The notes: generated by a model from the sequence alone, not told the origin. Positions 1 through 8,123 are shown, counted from the first letter of the stretch. The stretch: DNA of 64,000 nucleotides from Halogeometricum limi (GCF_900115785.1 NZ_FOYS01000007.1:124001-188000); one strand, 5' to 3'. Program-made: numbers and translations.

Positions 1-925
1 AGACGACGCTCTCACCGTCCGTGCCGACGAAACTCGCGTCGTGGCCGTGCCGCGTCGCCCGCCACTTGTTCTCGTCTAGCAGTTCGCGTCGAATCTCGGT
101 GCCGGACTCGCCGTCTTCGTATCGCTCGGCCAGTTCGAGGACGAGGGCGTGGACGTACTCGACGAACGCGAGCGTCACGTCCGGGTCCGACTGCGCGTCC
201 GGCGTCCGAACCTCGACCGTGCCGTGGCCGGTGTGCGGGCGCACGTCGTACCAGAGTTCGCCCCGGTCCTCGATAGAGCCGTACTCCACCATCCGACGCT
301 CGAACGTCTGGTACGCCTCGAAGTCCGCGAAGTGCGAGGGCATCCCCGTGTTCGGGAGGTTCTCGAATATCTTGGCTCGCGCCGACGAGAGACCCGTGTC
401 GAACCCGTTCCAGAACGGCGAGTTCGCAGAGAGCGCCAACAGCGGAGGCAGATACCACCGGACCTCGTTCGCGACCCACGTCGCCTTGTCCGCGTCGTCG
501 ACGCCGACGTGGACGTGCAGGCCTGCCGTCGTGTTGCGGTGCTGTGGGTACTGGATTCGGTCGAGTTGCGATTTGTACCGCGGTTTCGTCGCGTGGTCGA
601 GTTCGCGCCACTTCGCCGCCGGGTGGAGACCCGCGGCGGCGACTCGGTAGCCGTGGTCCGCGGCGTGGTCGACGAGGGCGTCGCGGACGGCGCGGACGAG
701 TTCGTCGGCGTCTGCCGGGTCCTCGATGAGCGGTGTCTGCGTCTCGACGGTGAACTTGAACAGTTCGTGGTCGATTCTGTCGCCGAGGAGGCCCTCCGGC
801 GGGTCGTCGTAGACGAGGTCCGAGATGCCCGACGCGGGGTACCCGTCGCCGTCGACGACGTAGAACTCCTCCTCGACACCGAGGGTGCCCATGCGGTCGA
901 AGGCGTCTGCCGACCCTAGTTCCAT
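1..925 (-). CDS. gshA: Glutamate-cysteine ligase, GshA type (3' end missing)
   Basis: Joins glutamate and cysteine to give gamma-glutamylcysteine, the main low-molecular-weight thiol of haloarchaea. The minus-strand frame opens with ATG at 923-925 and runs open to the window edge (308 codons visible). Near the N-terminus it reads [13 protein letters not shown], the glutamate-binding strand of the carboxylate-amine ligase/GCS2 fold, followed further on by [20 protein letters not shown] and [17 protein letters not shown], both typical of that fold. A TATA box (TATTTAAA on the minus strand, 949-956) lies about 25 nt upstream, so the mRNA is probably leaderless. The gene sits downstream of flpA on the same strand but has its own promoter. 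The C-terminus lies outside the window. Confidence 0.9.
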   Translation of the reverse strand, partial: MELGSADAFDRMGTLGVEEEFYVVDGDGYPASGISDLVYDDPPEGLLGDRIDHELFKFTVETQTPLIEDPADADELVRAVRDALVDHAADHGYRVAAAGLHPAAKWRELDHATKPRYKSQLDRIQYPQHRNTTAGLHVHVGVDDADKATWVANEVRWYLPPLLALSANSPFWNGFDTGLSSARAKIFENLPNTGMPSHFADFEAYQTFERRMVEYGSIEDRGELWYDVRPHTGHGTVEVRTPDAQSDPDVTLAFVEYVHALVLELAERYEDGESGTEIRRELLDENKWRATRHGHDASFVGTDGESVV

Positions 926-948
926 CGCACGGTCGTTCGCGGCGGCCC

Positions 949-956
949 TTTAAATA
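949..956 (-). promoter_or_regulatory. TATA box of gshA
   Basis: On the minus strand the sequence is TATTTAAA. Its centre lies about 27 nt before the ATG of gshA, which is the spacing expected for a leaderless archaeal transcript. Confidence 0.65.
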
Positions 957-1033
957 GGTCGTGGACCCCGGCGACCCGTGCAGGGGGGTGTCACGGCGGT
1001 GACGTGCGTCGGTTCGGGACGACGACGCGCCGA

Positions 1034-1669
1034 CTATCTCGGCCGGGCGACGACGCCGAGATGGTCGTCGTGGAACCGGTCGAGTCGCGTCGTCTCCAGT
1101 ATCTCGTACGCCTCCGAGAGTTCGTCGAGGACGCCCTCGAACACCTCGTCCGGGTCGGCGACCACGTCTTCGCTTCGCGCTTTGAACGCGGCGAGGAGGC
1201 GGCCGTCGTCCGCGAGGAACTGCCGATTGCGGTTCGCGACGGTGGCCTGCCCGCGCGTCGCGACGTCCTGGACGATGCAGTCGAGGTCGGACTCGACGAC
1301 GTGCGCGTACGTCTCCGGTTTGCGAGCGTCCTTCAAGAGCGGAAAGAGGTTCGCTCTGGCCTCGGCGACGCCGACGAGGTCACGGACCGGGCGCGCCGCG
1401 AACTCGACGGCGTACGTCGGCCCCGCGAAGTCGGCGACGTGCGAGACGGTCGTTCCCGAGGCGGCCCCGAGGTAGAGGACGGACTCGCCGCCCGCGAGAC
1501 CGGTGTCCATCTCGTACTCGAACATCGCGCCGAGTTTCGAGCGTCCGGCGTCCCACGCGCGCCACCCGTCGTCGTCGCGCGGTTCGCCGTACACCGTCTC
1601 GCCGCGGGTGGCGAGTCGCTCTCGACCGTCGAAGGTGCGGCGTTCGACGCCGGCGGGAAGGTCGGTCAC
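1034..1669 (-). CDS. flpA: Fibrillarin-like rRNA/tRNA 2'-O-methyltransferase
   Basis: Catalytic SAM-dependent methyltransferase of the archaeal box C/D ribonucleoprotein, which methylates ribose 2'-hydroxyls of rRNA and tRNA at sites chosen by guide RNAs. The 211-residue protein has the family N-terminal region, then VLYLGAASGTTVSHVAD (SAM-binding loop), YAVEFAARP, and the DCIVQDVA strand with its acidic residue. The length fits archaeal fibrillarins. Its ATG overlaps the TGA of the upstream Nop5 gene by 4 nt (ATGA), so the two are translationally coupled. Nop5 is its physical partner in the C/D particle, so the gene order itself supports the call. Confidence 0.95.
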   Translation of the reverse strand: MTDLPAGVERRTFDGRERLATRGETVYGEPRDDDGWRAWDAGRSKLGAMFEYEMDTGLAGGESVLYLGAASGTTVSHVADFAGPTYAVEFAARPVRDLVGVAEARANLFPLLKDARKPETYAHVVESDLDCIVQDVATRGQATVANRNRQFLADDGRLLAAFKARSEDVVADPDEVFEGVLDELSEAYEILETTRLDRFHDDHLGVVARPR

Positions 1670-2517
1670 TCGCCCACCTCCCGCGCTCGAATCGTCTCCA
1701 TGCGCTCACGGAGTTCCTCGTGGACCTCCGGTTTGAACTCGCCCGAGTAGTGGTCGATGCGGGCGGCGATGGAGAGTTTGCCCGCGAACGCGCGTGCGGC
1801 GGACCCGCGGTGTTCGGGGTGCGTCCCTCGCACGTAGTCGTGGACGTAGATGATGCCGTGCTTCGGCGACGACCCGCGCCCCTTCAGGTGGGCGAACAGG
1901 GCGTCTTCCGCGCCGAGCACCTGCACCGTCCCCGAGGGCTTCTTCGCCAACGGTTCGAGGCCGCCCGCGAGGGCGACGAGGCGCGCCGCGAGGACGGGAC
2001 CCGCCATCTCCGCGAGGTTGGGGGCGACGGCGGGCGCGCGTTCCTCGATGAACGCCCGTAGTTCGTCGCGTTCGTCGGCGAGACCCGAGATGCGGTCGGC
2101 GAAGGAGACGACCCGTTCTTCCAGCGGCGTCTGCGGGTCGCTGTCGGCGAGTTCGCGCGCGCCCTCGATGCCGACGCCCGCGTCGTCGTACAGCGTCCCC
2201 GCCCACTCGGCGAGGCGTTCGGCGAGTTCGTTCGCGGTGCGTTCGGCGTCGTCCATCGCGCGGACGGCGTGGACGAGTTGCTTGTCGTCGGCGCGTTCGC
2301 GTTCGCGGACCTCGCGTCGCGCCGCGTCGAGCGTCGCCGCTCGGAGCTTCTCGTAGTAGTCGCTCTCGTCGGCCGCGAATCCGGACTCGACGGCGAGGGC
2401 GGGCCAGTCCGCGGGGGCGTCCGCAGTACCAGCCTCGACGGCGGCACTGGACCCTTCGAGCGTCTCGGCGTCCACGTCGGCGAACCACCCCGACTCCGGG
2501 GCTGGTCGGTCGGTCAT
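1666..2517 (-). CDS. nop5: Nop5/Nop56-Nop58 family C/D RNP scaffold protein
   Basis: Scaffold of box C/D RNPs that bridges L7Ae-bound guide RNA and fibrillarin. The 283-residue protein contains a central coiled-coil region and the conserved Nop domain in its C-terminal half: NLAEMAGPVLAARLVALAGG, then LAKKPSGTVQVLGAEDALF, and PKHGIIYVHDYV. It is shorter than the usual ~370-400 residues of archaeal Nop5 and has no lysine-rich tail; from general knowledge I believe this is normal for haloarchaea. The N-terminal domain looks reduced. It is the first gene of a nop5-flpA pair. Confidence 0.93.
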   Translation of the reverse strand: MTDRPAPESGWFADVDAETLEGSSAAVEAGTADAPADWPALAVESGFAADESDYYEKLRAATLDAARREVRERERADDKQLVHAVRAMDDAERTANELAERLAEWAGTLYDDAGVGIEGARELADSDPQTPLEERVVSFADRISGLADERDELRAFIEERAPAVAPNLAEMAGPVLAARLVALAGGLEPLAKKPSGTVQVLGAEDALFAHLKGRGSSPKHGIIYVHDYVRGTHPEHRGSAARAFAGKLSIAARIDHYSGEFKPEVHEELRERMETIRAREVGE

Positions 2518-2622
2518 GCCTACCGCTTGTCCGGGAGGGCAATCAATCCACAGTTTCGGTCGCGACCGGGAGGAGTCCGGTCCGAGGGGCGCCGTCCGCT
2601 CCGCCGCAGTCGATTCGTCGGC

Positions 2623-4692
2623 TCACGGGAGGCACTGGGGAACCGGGACGACGGTGATTCCGTGCGGCCGGAAGACTGGGAGCGCCGCCGCGTAGAGCTG
2701 TTTGTCCGCGATGGCGAACTTGTACGGGTGGCCGCACTCGTCCGCGATGCGTTTCTCGTGTATCGCCTCTCGCAGGTAATCTCGCTCGATGGTAATCTTC
2801 CGCAGGAACGACGACGTGGCGGTGGTCCCCGTCTGCGTCTTGACCTCCCAGACGGTCCCGTCGGCGCCGAGCGCGTCGAAGTGTTTCGTGACCCCCTCCG
2901 GGGTGACGAGGACGTAGTCCGAACCGGGGTGGACGTTGCGAATCAGCGGGTGGAGGTCCGCACAGGTGTTGTGAATCACGTCCTCGCCGAGGTGGCGACC
3001 GAGCGGGAACTCCCGACAGCTTTGCTGGTCGTCCTCGTCCTCCTGCGGGTCCGGTTGCGGGGCGGGCGTCGGCGTCGGCGCCGTTCCGGTCCCCGGGGCG
3101 GCCGACGGGCCGCCCGACGCGGTGCGAAGGTACTCCCGGAGGAGTTCCATCTCCTGCGGGTCGAGCGTCGGTATCGGTCTCGGCGACGGTCCGAGCGGTG
3201 CCGGTTCGAACTCCGGGAACTCGGTCGGCGGCGGGGTGGGTCCGGGCGAGGCGTGACAGCCGCGCATGCAGATGCTCCGGCCGGACGGAACGTGGACGTA
3301 GCCCGCGTCGAGCGCCTTCCGCTGGAACGACGCGTAGGCATGCAGGTCGGTGACTACCAGCACGCCGAACACGACGAGTATCGTCGGGCCGACGGCGCCG
3401 GCCGGTATCCGCGCCGGTCCGGGTTTCGGCGTCGGCGACGGCGTCGGTGTCGGCGTCGGTGTCGGTGTCGGCGTCGTTGGCGGGACCAGTCTGAGCGGCG
3501 GCCGCGTCGGTCCGGGCGACGGGGTCGGGGAGGGTGGAAGCGGTTCGAGAAGGGGAGCGGCACCGGCGTAGTACAGCGCGGTGGGGCTCGGGTCGGTTCG
3601 CTCGGCGGCGGCCTCCGCGGCGACTTCGCTCAGTCGACGTCCCCGGAGCGCCGCGTCCGCCCTGTCGCTTCCGAACACGTCTTCGACGAGTTGGTACTCG
3701 CCGTACATCGACCACAGGTCGTCGTCGGTGACGAGGACGTCGCAGTCGCCGCTCGCGTTCTCCCGACAGCGACGGACGCGCGCCGCGACGTCGGCGAGCG
3801 AGGGGTCGAACCGCGCCCCCGCACGGAGCGTCTCCTCGTCGCGTTGTGTGAACCGCGGCGATGCCTCCTGTCGCTGCAGTCGGAGTCCACCGGTCGCGTT
3901 CACGTCGGGGCCGTGTTTCCCCGCCTCGGTGGCGGCCCGAGACGGGGCCGCGCCCTGTTGGACGACGTGGGCGAGTTCGTGGGCGATGAGGCGGTCTCCG
4001 CTCGCCGTTCCGGGCCGGTACCGTCCCGACTCGAAGACGACGTCGCGTCCGACGGTGTAGGCGTGCGCGTTCACGGCACGCGCGGACTCGGCCGCGCGGT
4101 CGTCGGTGTGGACTCGCACCGCGCCGAAGTCGCGGCCGAACTGCCGCTCCATCCGGTCGCGGACCTCGGGAGCGAGCGGCCGTCCCCGCCGGCCGAGCGT
4201 TCGATAGACGGCGTCCGGAACTTCGCCGGGGGGACCGTGCGGCGAGCGCCGGAGTTCGTTCTCACAGTCCTGACAGTCGAGCGGTCTCCCTCGCGCGAGC
4301 CGAGAGCGGCACCGCGAACAGAGCCGTCTGATGCGGGTCGGCGGTTCGGACGGACGGACTCCCGGGTCGGATGACGACCCGCGCACGATTCGGCGTGCGG
4401 CGCGTTCGGCCGCCCGTTCGTGTCGGTCACCGGGCGCGACGGTGAGTCGGTCGGGACCCGTGGCAGGCGTCCGCTGCACGCGGCGGCCGACGACTGCGGC
4501 GGTCCGGCGGTTGCCCAACCGGTGGTGTCGCGACGGAGTGTCGGCCGGGGCGGTACCGCCGGTCTCTTCGACCCTGTCCGCTCCGTCGGCGACGCCTCGG
4601 GTCCGCGCTCTGTCGTCCGCCGCGTCGTTCGACCGGACGTTCGACCGAACGGACGTTCGCGGGCGCGCGTCGAGGCGTTGAGTGTCTCTCAC
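2623..4692 (-). CDS. DUF4157 (eCIS-core) multidomain protein with possible nuclease-like C-terminus
   Basis: Not a characterised protein. From the GTG at 4690-4692 it is 689 residues. Seen in order: a basic disordered N-terminus (1-120); a four-cysteine ribbon (C125, C128, C140, C143); a DUF4157 domain (about 164-248) ending in the zincin-like motif HELAHVVQQG at 238-247; a helical region (280-375); proline/threonine-rich linkers (about 383-430 and 483-555) flanking one hydrophobic segment (about 432-450); and a C-terminal domain (about 562-689) with HNTCADL, FDALG and WEVKTQT. D605, E616 and K618 are spaced like a PD-(D/E)XK core. DUF4157 is known from extracellular contractile injection system loci and toxin-like proteins; the C-terminus resembles DUF6310 from memory. 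GTG was chosen because GGAGGA lies 8 nt upstream; the frame stays open further upstream, but only as an antisense shadow. No other injection-system gene is in the window. Confidence 0.72.
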   Translation of the reverse strand: MRDTQRLDARPRTSVRSNVRSNDAADDRARTRGVADGADRVEETGGTAPADTPSRHHRLGNRRTAAVVGRRVQRTPATGPDRLTVAPGDRHERAAERAARRIVRGSSSDPGVRPSEPPTRIRRLCSRCRSRLARGRPLDCQDCENELRRSPHGPPGEVPDAVYRTLGRRGRPLAPEVRDRMERQFGRDFGAVRVHTDDRAAESARAVNAHAYTVGRDVVFESGRYRPGTASGDRLIAHELAHVVQQGAAPSRAATEAGKHGPDVNATGGLRLQRQEASPRFTQRDEETLRAGARFDPSLADVAARVRRCRENASGDCDVLVTDDDLWSMYGEYQLVEDVFGSDRADAALRGRRLSEVAAEAAAERTDPSPTALYYAGAAPLLEPLPPSPTPSPGPTRPPLRLVPPTTPTPTPTPTPTPSPTPKPGPARIPAGAVGPTILVVFGVLVVTDLHAYASFQRKALDAGYVHVPSGRSICMRGCHASPGPTPPPTEFPEFEPAPLGPSPRPIPTLDPQEMELLREYLRTASGGPSAAPGTGTAPTPTPAPQPDPQEDEDDQQSCREFPLGRHLGEDVIHNTCADLHPLIRNVHPGSDYVLVTPEGVTKHFDALGADGTVWEVKTQTGTTATSSFLRKITIERDYLREAIHEKRIADECGHPYKFAIADKQLYAAALPVFRPHGITVVPVPQCLP
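3427..3478 (-). repeat. Short tandem repeat coding for a Thr-Pro linker
   Basis: On the plus strand, GGTGTC and GGCGTC hexamers alternate about eight times. Read on the minus strand they encode a run of Thr-Pro dipeptides (residues about 405-422 of the DUF4157 protein). Hexamer repeats of this kind change length by slippage without breaking the frame. Confidence 0.8.
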
Positions 4693-4700
4693 GTGATTTC

Positions 4701-4706
4701 TCCTCC
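4701..4706 (-). promoter_or_regulatory. Shine-Dalgarno site of the DUF4157 gene
   Basis: On the minus strand GGAGGA precedes the GTG start by 8 nt. Strong Shine-Dalgarno sites are uncommon among haloarchaeal genes, most of which are leaderless, so this site fixes the start and implies a leadered mRNA. A TATA-like GCTTATCGAT lies about 65-75 nt upstream of the GTG. Confidence 0.75.
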
Positions 4707-4903
4707 GCAGTCGTCCGGGCGTCCGAGCAACAGTAGAGACGTACGTCGAGGAAATCGATAAGCGTAGTTGACAGCGTTCCGGACTGTGTTTTCCGGATGA
4801 AGTACGTCTTCCGAACGAGCGGCGCCGTCGAACTCGTCGCCGGTGACCTGATAATCCGTGGTAACATTTAACATGTGCCGAGACCAAACTCGTGCCGTCA
4901 ACG

Positions 4904-5038
4904 ATGAGTGAGCGGACACCGTTCGTCTGTCGCGACTGTGGGAACCGTGTCTCGGCGGGGTCGTTCCGGTCGACCTGTCCCGAGTGTGACGGAGAACTCG
5001 GCCCGCAGCACGGGTCGACGTGGGCCGCGAGTGGGTGA
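4904..5038 (+). CDS. Small rubrerythrin-like zinc-ribbon protein
   Basis: A 44-residue protein with two CxxC knuckles (C9/C12 and C25/C28), reading FVCRDCGNRV then CPECDGEL. It belongs to the very small 'rubrerythrin-like domain' zinc-ribbon proteins that are common and uncharacterised in haloarchaea. It probably binds one zinc or iron. An AT-rich stretch (around 4862-4872) serves as promoter about 35 nt upstream. It is divergent from the DUF4157 gene, and its last codons overlap the start of the next gene by 8 nt. Confidence 0.7.
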   Translation: MSERTPFVCRDCGNRVSAGSFRSTCPECDGELGPQHGSTWAASG

Positions 5039-5486
5039 CGGCGGCGACGTGGCCGACGGACCCCGCGAGACCGACCCGCGACGAATACGGTCGCTGGCGG
5101 TGACGACGGAGGACGTCGTGACGGCGCTCGAAGCCAACGAGCGACGCGGCCGGGGTGCCGTCCTCCGCGTGACCCCGCCGTTCGCGGGTCGGATGCGCGC
5201 CCGTCTCCATCTCGACGGCGCGGAGGGTGCGTACGACGGCGACGTCCGACCCGTCCACCTCTCGCCGGACCGACTGGTCCGCGACGCGCCGCCGTTTCCG
5301 ACGGTGGACGAGACGGGCGACGAACTCCGCGCCAGCGACGAGGCGTACACCGCCGACAGACACCGAGAGCGGCACGCGAAAGCCGTCGACGCGTGGCGTC
5401 GGGCGGTGCGCGGACGCCTCGTCGGCGGGGTGACGCTGGACACGCCCGACGGCCCGCACGAGGTAGACGTTCGATACCTCGGGTAG
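5031..5486 (+). CDS. Haloarchaeal conserved protein of unknown function
   Basis: A 151-residue soluble protein with no function I recognise. The body begins VTTEDVVTALEANERRG and continues with AVLRVTPPFAGRMRARLHL, a pattern I associate with a haloarchaea-only family. It is rich in charged residues and has no membrane segment or cysteine cluster. The GTG at 5031 is chosen because it overlaps the stop of the zinc-ribbon gene and would allow coupled translation; the GTG at 5100, just before TTEDVV, is a reasonable alternative that would remove a weakly conserved 23-residue leader. Confidence 0.62.
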   Translation: MGDGGDVADGPRETDPRRIRSLAVTTEDVVTALEANERRGRGAVLRVTPPFAGRMRARLHLDGAEGAYDGDVRPVHLSPDRLVRDAPPFPTVDETGDELRASDEAYTADRHRERHAKAVDAWRRAVRGRLVGGVTLDTPDGPHEVDVRYLG

Positions 5487-5546
5487 CCAGTCGCGGGAAC
5501 GGCAGACCGCGACGGGCTTTTATCACGCGGACCGGACAGTACGGAC

Positions 5547-5954
5547 ATGAGTCGCACGAGTGGTGACGAGTACCGTCGCGGACGACGGGTCGAGCGAGAA
5601 CGCGAGTCGTTCGAGGTGGAGAGCGTCTACCGACGACTGTTGCTCCTCATCTGGGGACTCGGCGCACTCATCGTCCTCGTCGTCCCCGCCTTCGGCGTCG
5701 GCTGGTCGGGCATCGTGGCCGTCGTCCTCGTGATGCACGTCTTCTTCTCCGGACTGATACGGGCCGACATCAGCGCGCTCCGCAAACAGGGCGTCGAGTG
5801 GGGGGCCTCGCGACATCTGTGGTTCGCGTCGGCGCTGGTCTTCCCGTTAGTCACGCTCGCGTACTACTGGTACAGCGGACGCGTCGTTCGCAGAGAGAAC
5901 GAACGTCGTGTCGACGGCGCGGCCGACAGCGACGCGGACGACCCGACGACGTGA
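5547..5954 (+). CDS. Small integral membrane protein (about three helices)
   Basis: Unknown function. The 135-residue protein has a basic, Arg-rich cytoplasmic N-terminus (1-28), two closely spaced hydrophobic helices (about 30-66), a short charged segment, a third helix near 92-110 (LWFASALVFPLVTLAYYW) and a basic then acidic tail. A TATA-like CTTTTATCAC about 30 nt before the ATG indicates its own leaderless promoter. Confidence 0.7.
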   Translation: MSRTSGDEYRRGRRVERERESFEVESVYRRLLLLIWGLGALIVLVVPAFGVGWSGIVAVVLVMHVFFSGLIRADISALRKQGVEWGASRHLWFASALVFPLVTLAYYWYSGRVVRRENERRVDGAADSDADDPTT

Positions 5955-6022
5955 CGGTCGTCTGACGCGCTGAGACACCAGACCGCGGGTTTATTCGGGT
6001 GGCCACAGAACCCTCGGCCGCA

Positions 6023-6667
6023 ATGACCTCCCGTCGGACCGTCGTCGCAGGACTCGCGACGACCGCACTCACGGCGACGACCGGCTGTATCGGCTTTCTG
6101 ACCGGGCAAGAAGCGCTCACGTTCGCGGCCGAACCCGCCGCCGTCGAGGCGTCGGCGGCCGAGAACGCGGGCTACTCGTCGGACGGTCCCCGCACCGAAT
6201 CCGTCGAACGGTCGTTCACCGTGGCCGGACAGGAACGTCAGGTGGTCGCCGAGAACGAGATTAACACGTACGAGAAGTCGCTCGACCTCGGGTTCTTCGA
6301 GGCAAAACTGGGCGTGTTCACCGTCATCTCGACGCCCGCCGTCGAGATAGCCGGACAGACGCTGAACCCCATCGGCGACTACTCGAACCAGCAACTCGTG
6401 AACCTCGTCCAGAGCCAGTACGAGGGCCTCAGCGACGTGCGCGAGGTGAGTACCCAGACCATCACCGCACAGGGGACGCAGACCGAGGTGACGAAGTACG
6501 CCGCGAAAGCCACCGTCAGCGGACAGCAGGTGGACGTCTACATCCACGTCACGAAGTACCGCGACGGCGAGGACTTCATCGTCGCCGTCGGCGTCTACCC
6601 GCAACAGTTGGGCGGCGAAGAGGAGAACGTGCTGTCGATGATGCGGGCCATCCAACACCCCGTCTGA
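6023..6667 (+). CDS. Tat-exported lipoprotein, DUF6517-like
   Basis: A 214-residue secreted lipoprotein. It starts MTSRRTVVAGLATTALTA and continues to a lipobox with TTGCIGF: a twin-arginine signal with the cysteine to be lipidated at residue 21, typical of haloarchaeal surface lipoproteins. The mature part (EALTFAAEPAAVEASAAENAGY) resembles haloarchaeal DUF6517 proteins from memory; their function is unknown. ATG 6023 is preferred over the in-frame GTG at 5999 because the TATA element GGTTTATT (5988-5995) lies about 30 nt before it and because it places the arginines properly in the signal. Confidence 0.75.
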   Translation: MTSRRTVVAGLATTALTATTGCIGFLTGQEALTFAAEPAAVEASAAENAGYSSDGPRTESVERSFTVAGQERQVVAENEINTYEKSLDLGFFEAKLGVFTVISTPAVEIAGQTLNPIGDYSNQQLVNLVQSQYEGLSDVREVSTQTITAQGTQTEVTKYAAKATVSGQQVDVYIHVTKYRDGEDFIVAVGVYPQQLGGEEENVLSMMRAIQHPV

Positions 6668-6775
6668 ACGGCCGACCGTCTTCCTGGACGGTCCGTCGGC
6701 CCTCTCCTGAACGACCGGTCGGCCCTCCCCTGAACGGCCGGTTACCCCTCTTCTGAACGACTGTTCCGCCGGAAC
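6664..6775. repeat. Five-copy degenerate 23-bp tandem repeat
   Basis: Copies of CTGAACG/CTGGACG begin at 6664, 6684, 6707, 6730 and 6753, giving spacings of 20, 23, 23 and 23 bp. Each is followed by a GC-rich block such as GCCGGTTACCCCTCTT or ACCGGTCGGCCCTCCC. The first copy contains the lipoprotein gene's stop codon. The array fills the gap up to the promoter of the next gene. Its period is not a multiple of three, so it is not coding. Confidence 0.6.
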
Positions 6776-6837
6776 CGCGGGCGTCGAGACCGGTCGGTCG
6801 AACAACGTTTTTCTCGTCGGCGCGGGACGTACGGTAC

Positions 6838-6999
6838 ATGAACCGCGAACGGACCGCCGCGAGCGTCCTGACCGGCCTCTCGCTCTTCGGATACCTCGTC
6901 GGCGTCGTCGCGCCGTACCCCGGCCGGTCCGCCTCGCTCGTCGGTCTCATGGTCGGCGTGACACTGCTCGCTATCGGGACGGGCGGTGAGGGGGCGTGA
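6838..6999 (+). CDS. Small two-helix membrane protein upstream of corA
   Basis: A 53-residue protein of unknown function. Two hydrophobic stretches (about 8-26 and 32-48) are separated by APYPGRS, a short turn. Its TGA (6997-6999) overlaps the GTG start of corA by 4 nt (GTGA), which indicates an operon with coupled translation. A T-rich promoter element lies about 25-30 nt before the ATG. A role linked to the transporter is inference from the coupling only. Confidence 0.65.
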   Translation: MNRERTAASVLTGLSLFGYLVGVVAPYPGRSASLVGLMVGVTLLAIGTGGEGA

Positions 7000-7994
7000 T
7001 AGCCGCGCAGGTGTACGACGCGGGCGGCGTCGAGACGATACACGTGGACTCGGAGTCCGACCTCCAACGGGCGCGCGACGCGCCGGGGACGACGTGGATT
7101 CGCGTCTCCGGGGCGACGCCGGCGGAGATGGAGACCGTCGGCCGCGTCTTCTCCGTGCACGCCCTCGAACTCGAAGACATCCGCAACGACGTGCGCCCAA
7201 AGACCGAGGAGTTCCCCGACCACACGTTCCTCCTCGTCAAGTCGGCGACCCTGCGGCGCGGCGAGACGACGTTCGACGAGGAGGTCCGGACGCTCCCGGT
7301 CGGACTGTTCGTCGGACAGGACTGGGTTCTGACGCTGACCGTCGAAGAGACGGGCGTCCCGGCCGTCGAACGCGTCTGGCGGTCCGTCGAAAACCGCGAG
7401 GGGCGCGTCCTCGTCAACGGCCCCGACTTCGCCGCGTACCGCGTGGTCGACCGAATCGTCGACGAGTACTTCGACCTGTTGAGCGAGGTCGGAGACACCA
7501 TCGAGGTCATCGAGGACGCCGTCCTCGAAGGCCCCGACGCCGACGTGCTCGGCGGCCTCAACGCCGTCCGACGCGACCTCCTCTCGTTTCGCAAAGTCGT
7601 CTGGCCGACGCGAGAGGCCGTCTCCGTGCTGGCACGCGGCGACGCCGCGTACGTCCGCGAACCGACCGAGAAGTACTACCGCGACGCGTACGACCACCTC
7701 GTCGAAGTCGTCGACCTGACCGAGACGTACCGCGACTTGGCTCGCGGGGCCCGCGACATCTACCTGAACGTCCTCTCGCAGTCCACGAACGAGGTGATGC
7801 GCCGCCTCACCGTCGTCGCGACCATCTTCATCCCCCTCACCTTCGTCGTCGGCGTCTACGGCATGAACTTCGACGGCGGCGCGTGGAACCTCCCCGAGTT
7901 GGGGTGGCCGTTCGCCTATCCGGCGGTGATGCTCGGCATGGTCGCCGTCACCGTGGTCCTCCTCGCGCACTTTCAGCGCGAGGGGTGGCTGTGA
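6996..7994 (+). CDS. corA: CorA family magnesium/cobalt transporter
   Basis: Divalent cation channel-transporter of the cytoplasmic membrane, forming a pentamer that takes up Mg2+ (also Co2+ or Ni2+). The 332-residue protein has an acidic alpha/beta cytoplasmic domain, a long helical stalk (about 150-260) and two C-terminal helices. The signature YGMNF closes the first helix, followed by a short periplasmic loop and LGMVAVTVVLLAHF. The start is GTG, overlapping the small membrane-protein gene upstream. The length fits the family. Confidence 0.93.
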   Translation: MIAAQVYDAGGVETIHVDSESDLQRARDAPGTTWIRVSGATPAEMETVGRVFSVHALELEDIRNDVRPKTEEFPDHTFLLVKSATLRRGETTFDEEVRTLPVGLFVGQDWVLTLTVEETGVPAVERVWRSVENREGRVLVNGPDFAAYRVVDRIVDEYFDLLSEVGDTIEVIEDAVLEGPDADVLGGLNAVRRDLLSFRKVVWPTREAVSVLARGDAAYVREPTEKYYRDAYDHLVEVVDLTETYRDLARGARDIYLNVLSQSTNEVMRRLTVVATIFIPLTFVVGVYGMNFDGGAWNLPELGWPFAYPAVMLGMVAVTVVLLAHFQREGWL

Positions 7995-8115
7995 CCGACG
8001 AGGCGAAAGTAATAAGTGTGGTTTTGATAGCAAATCGTGAAGAACCGAACTGCCCGAATTTCGTGTAATAATCGTCGCAGTACCGCGGTTTTGTCGGGTC
8101 GAATTTGGGCAAAGG

Positions 8116-8123
8116 TTTAAATA
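8116..8123 (+). promoter_or_regulatory. TATA box of tfb
   Basis: TTTAAATA preceded by the purine-rich GGCAAAGG, a good BRE plus TATA pair. The start codon of tfb is about 95 nt downstream, so the transcript should carry a leader of roughly 75 nt, unlike the leaderless majority. Confidence 0.75.

Noticed and set aside
149-919. Plus-strand 256-codon ORF opposite gshA
   Set aside because: It is an antisense frame of the glutamate-cysteine ligase gene, whose motifs are clear on the minus strand.
2269-4374. Long plus-strand ORF (701 codons) opposite the DUF4157 gene
   Set aside because: Its product is arginine-rich without domains, which is usual for antisense frames in GC-rich haloarchaeal DNA; the minus strand carries recognisable domains.
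4693-5526. Upstream extension of the DUF4157 reading frame to a 967-residue protein
   Set aside because: The extra 278 residues are Arg/Pro-rich antisense of the plus-strand genes, and a strong Shine-Dalgarno site with GTG at 4692 marks the real start.
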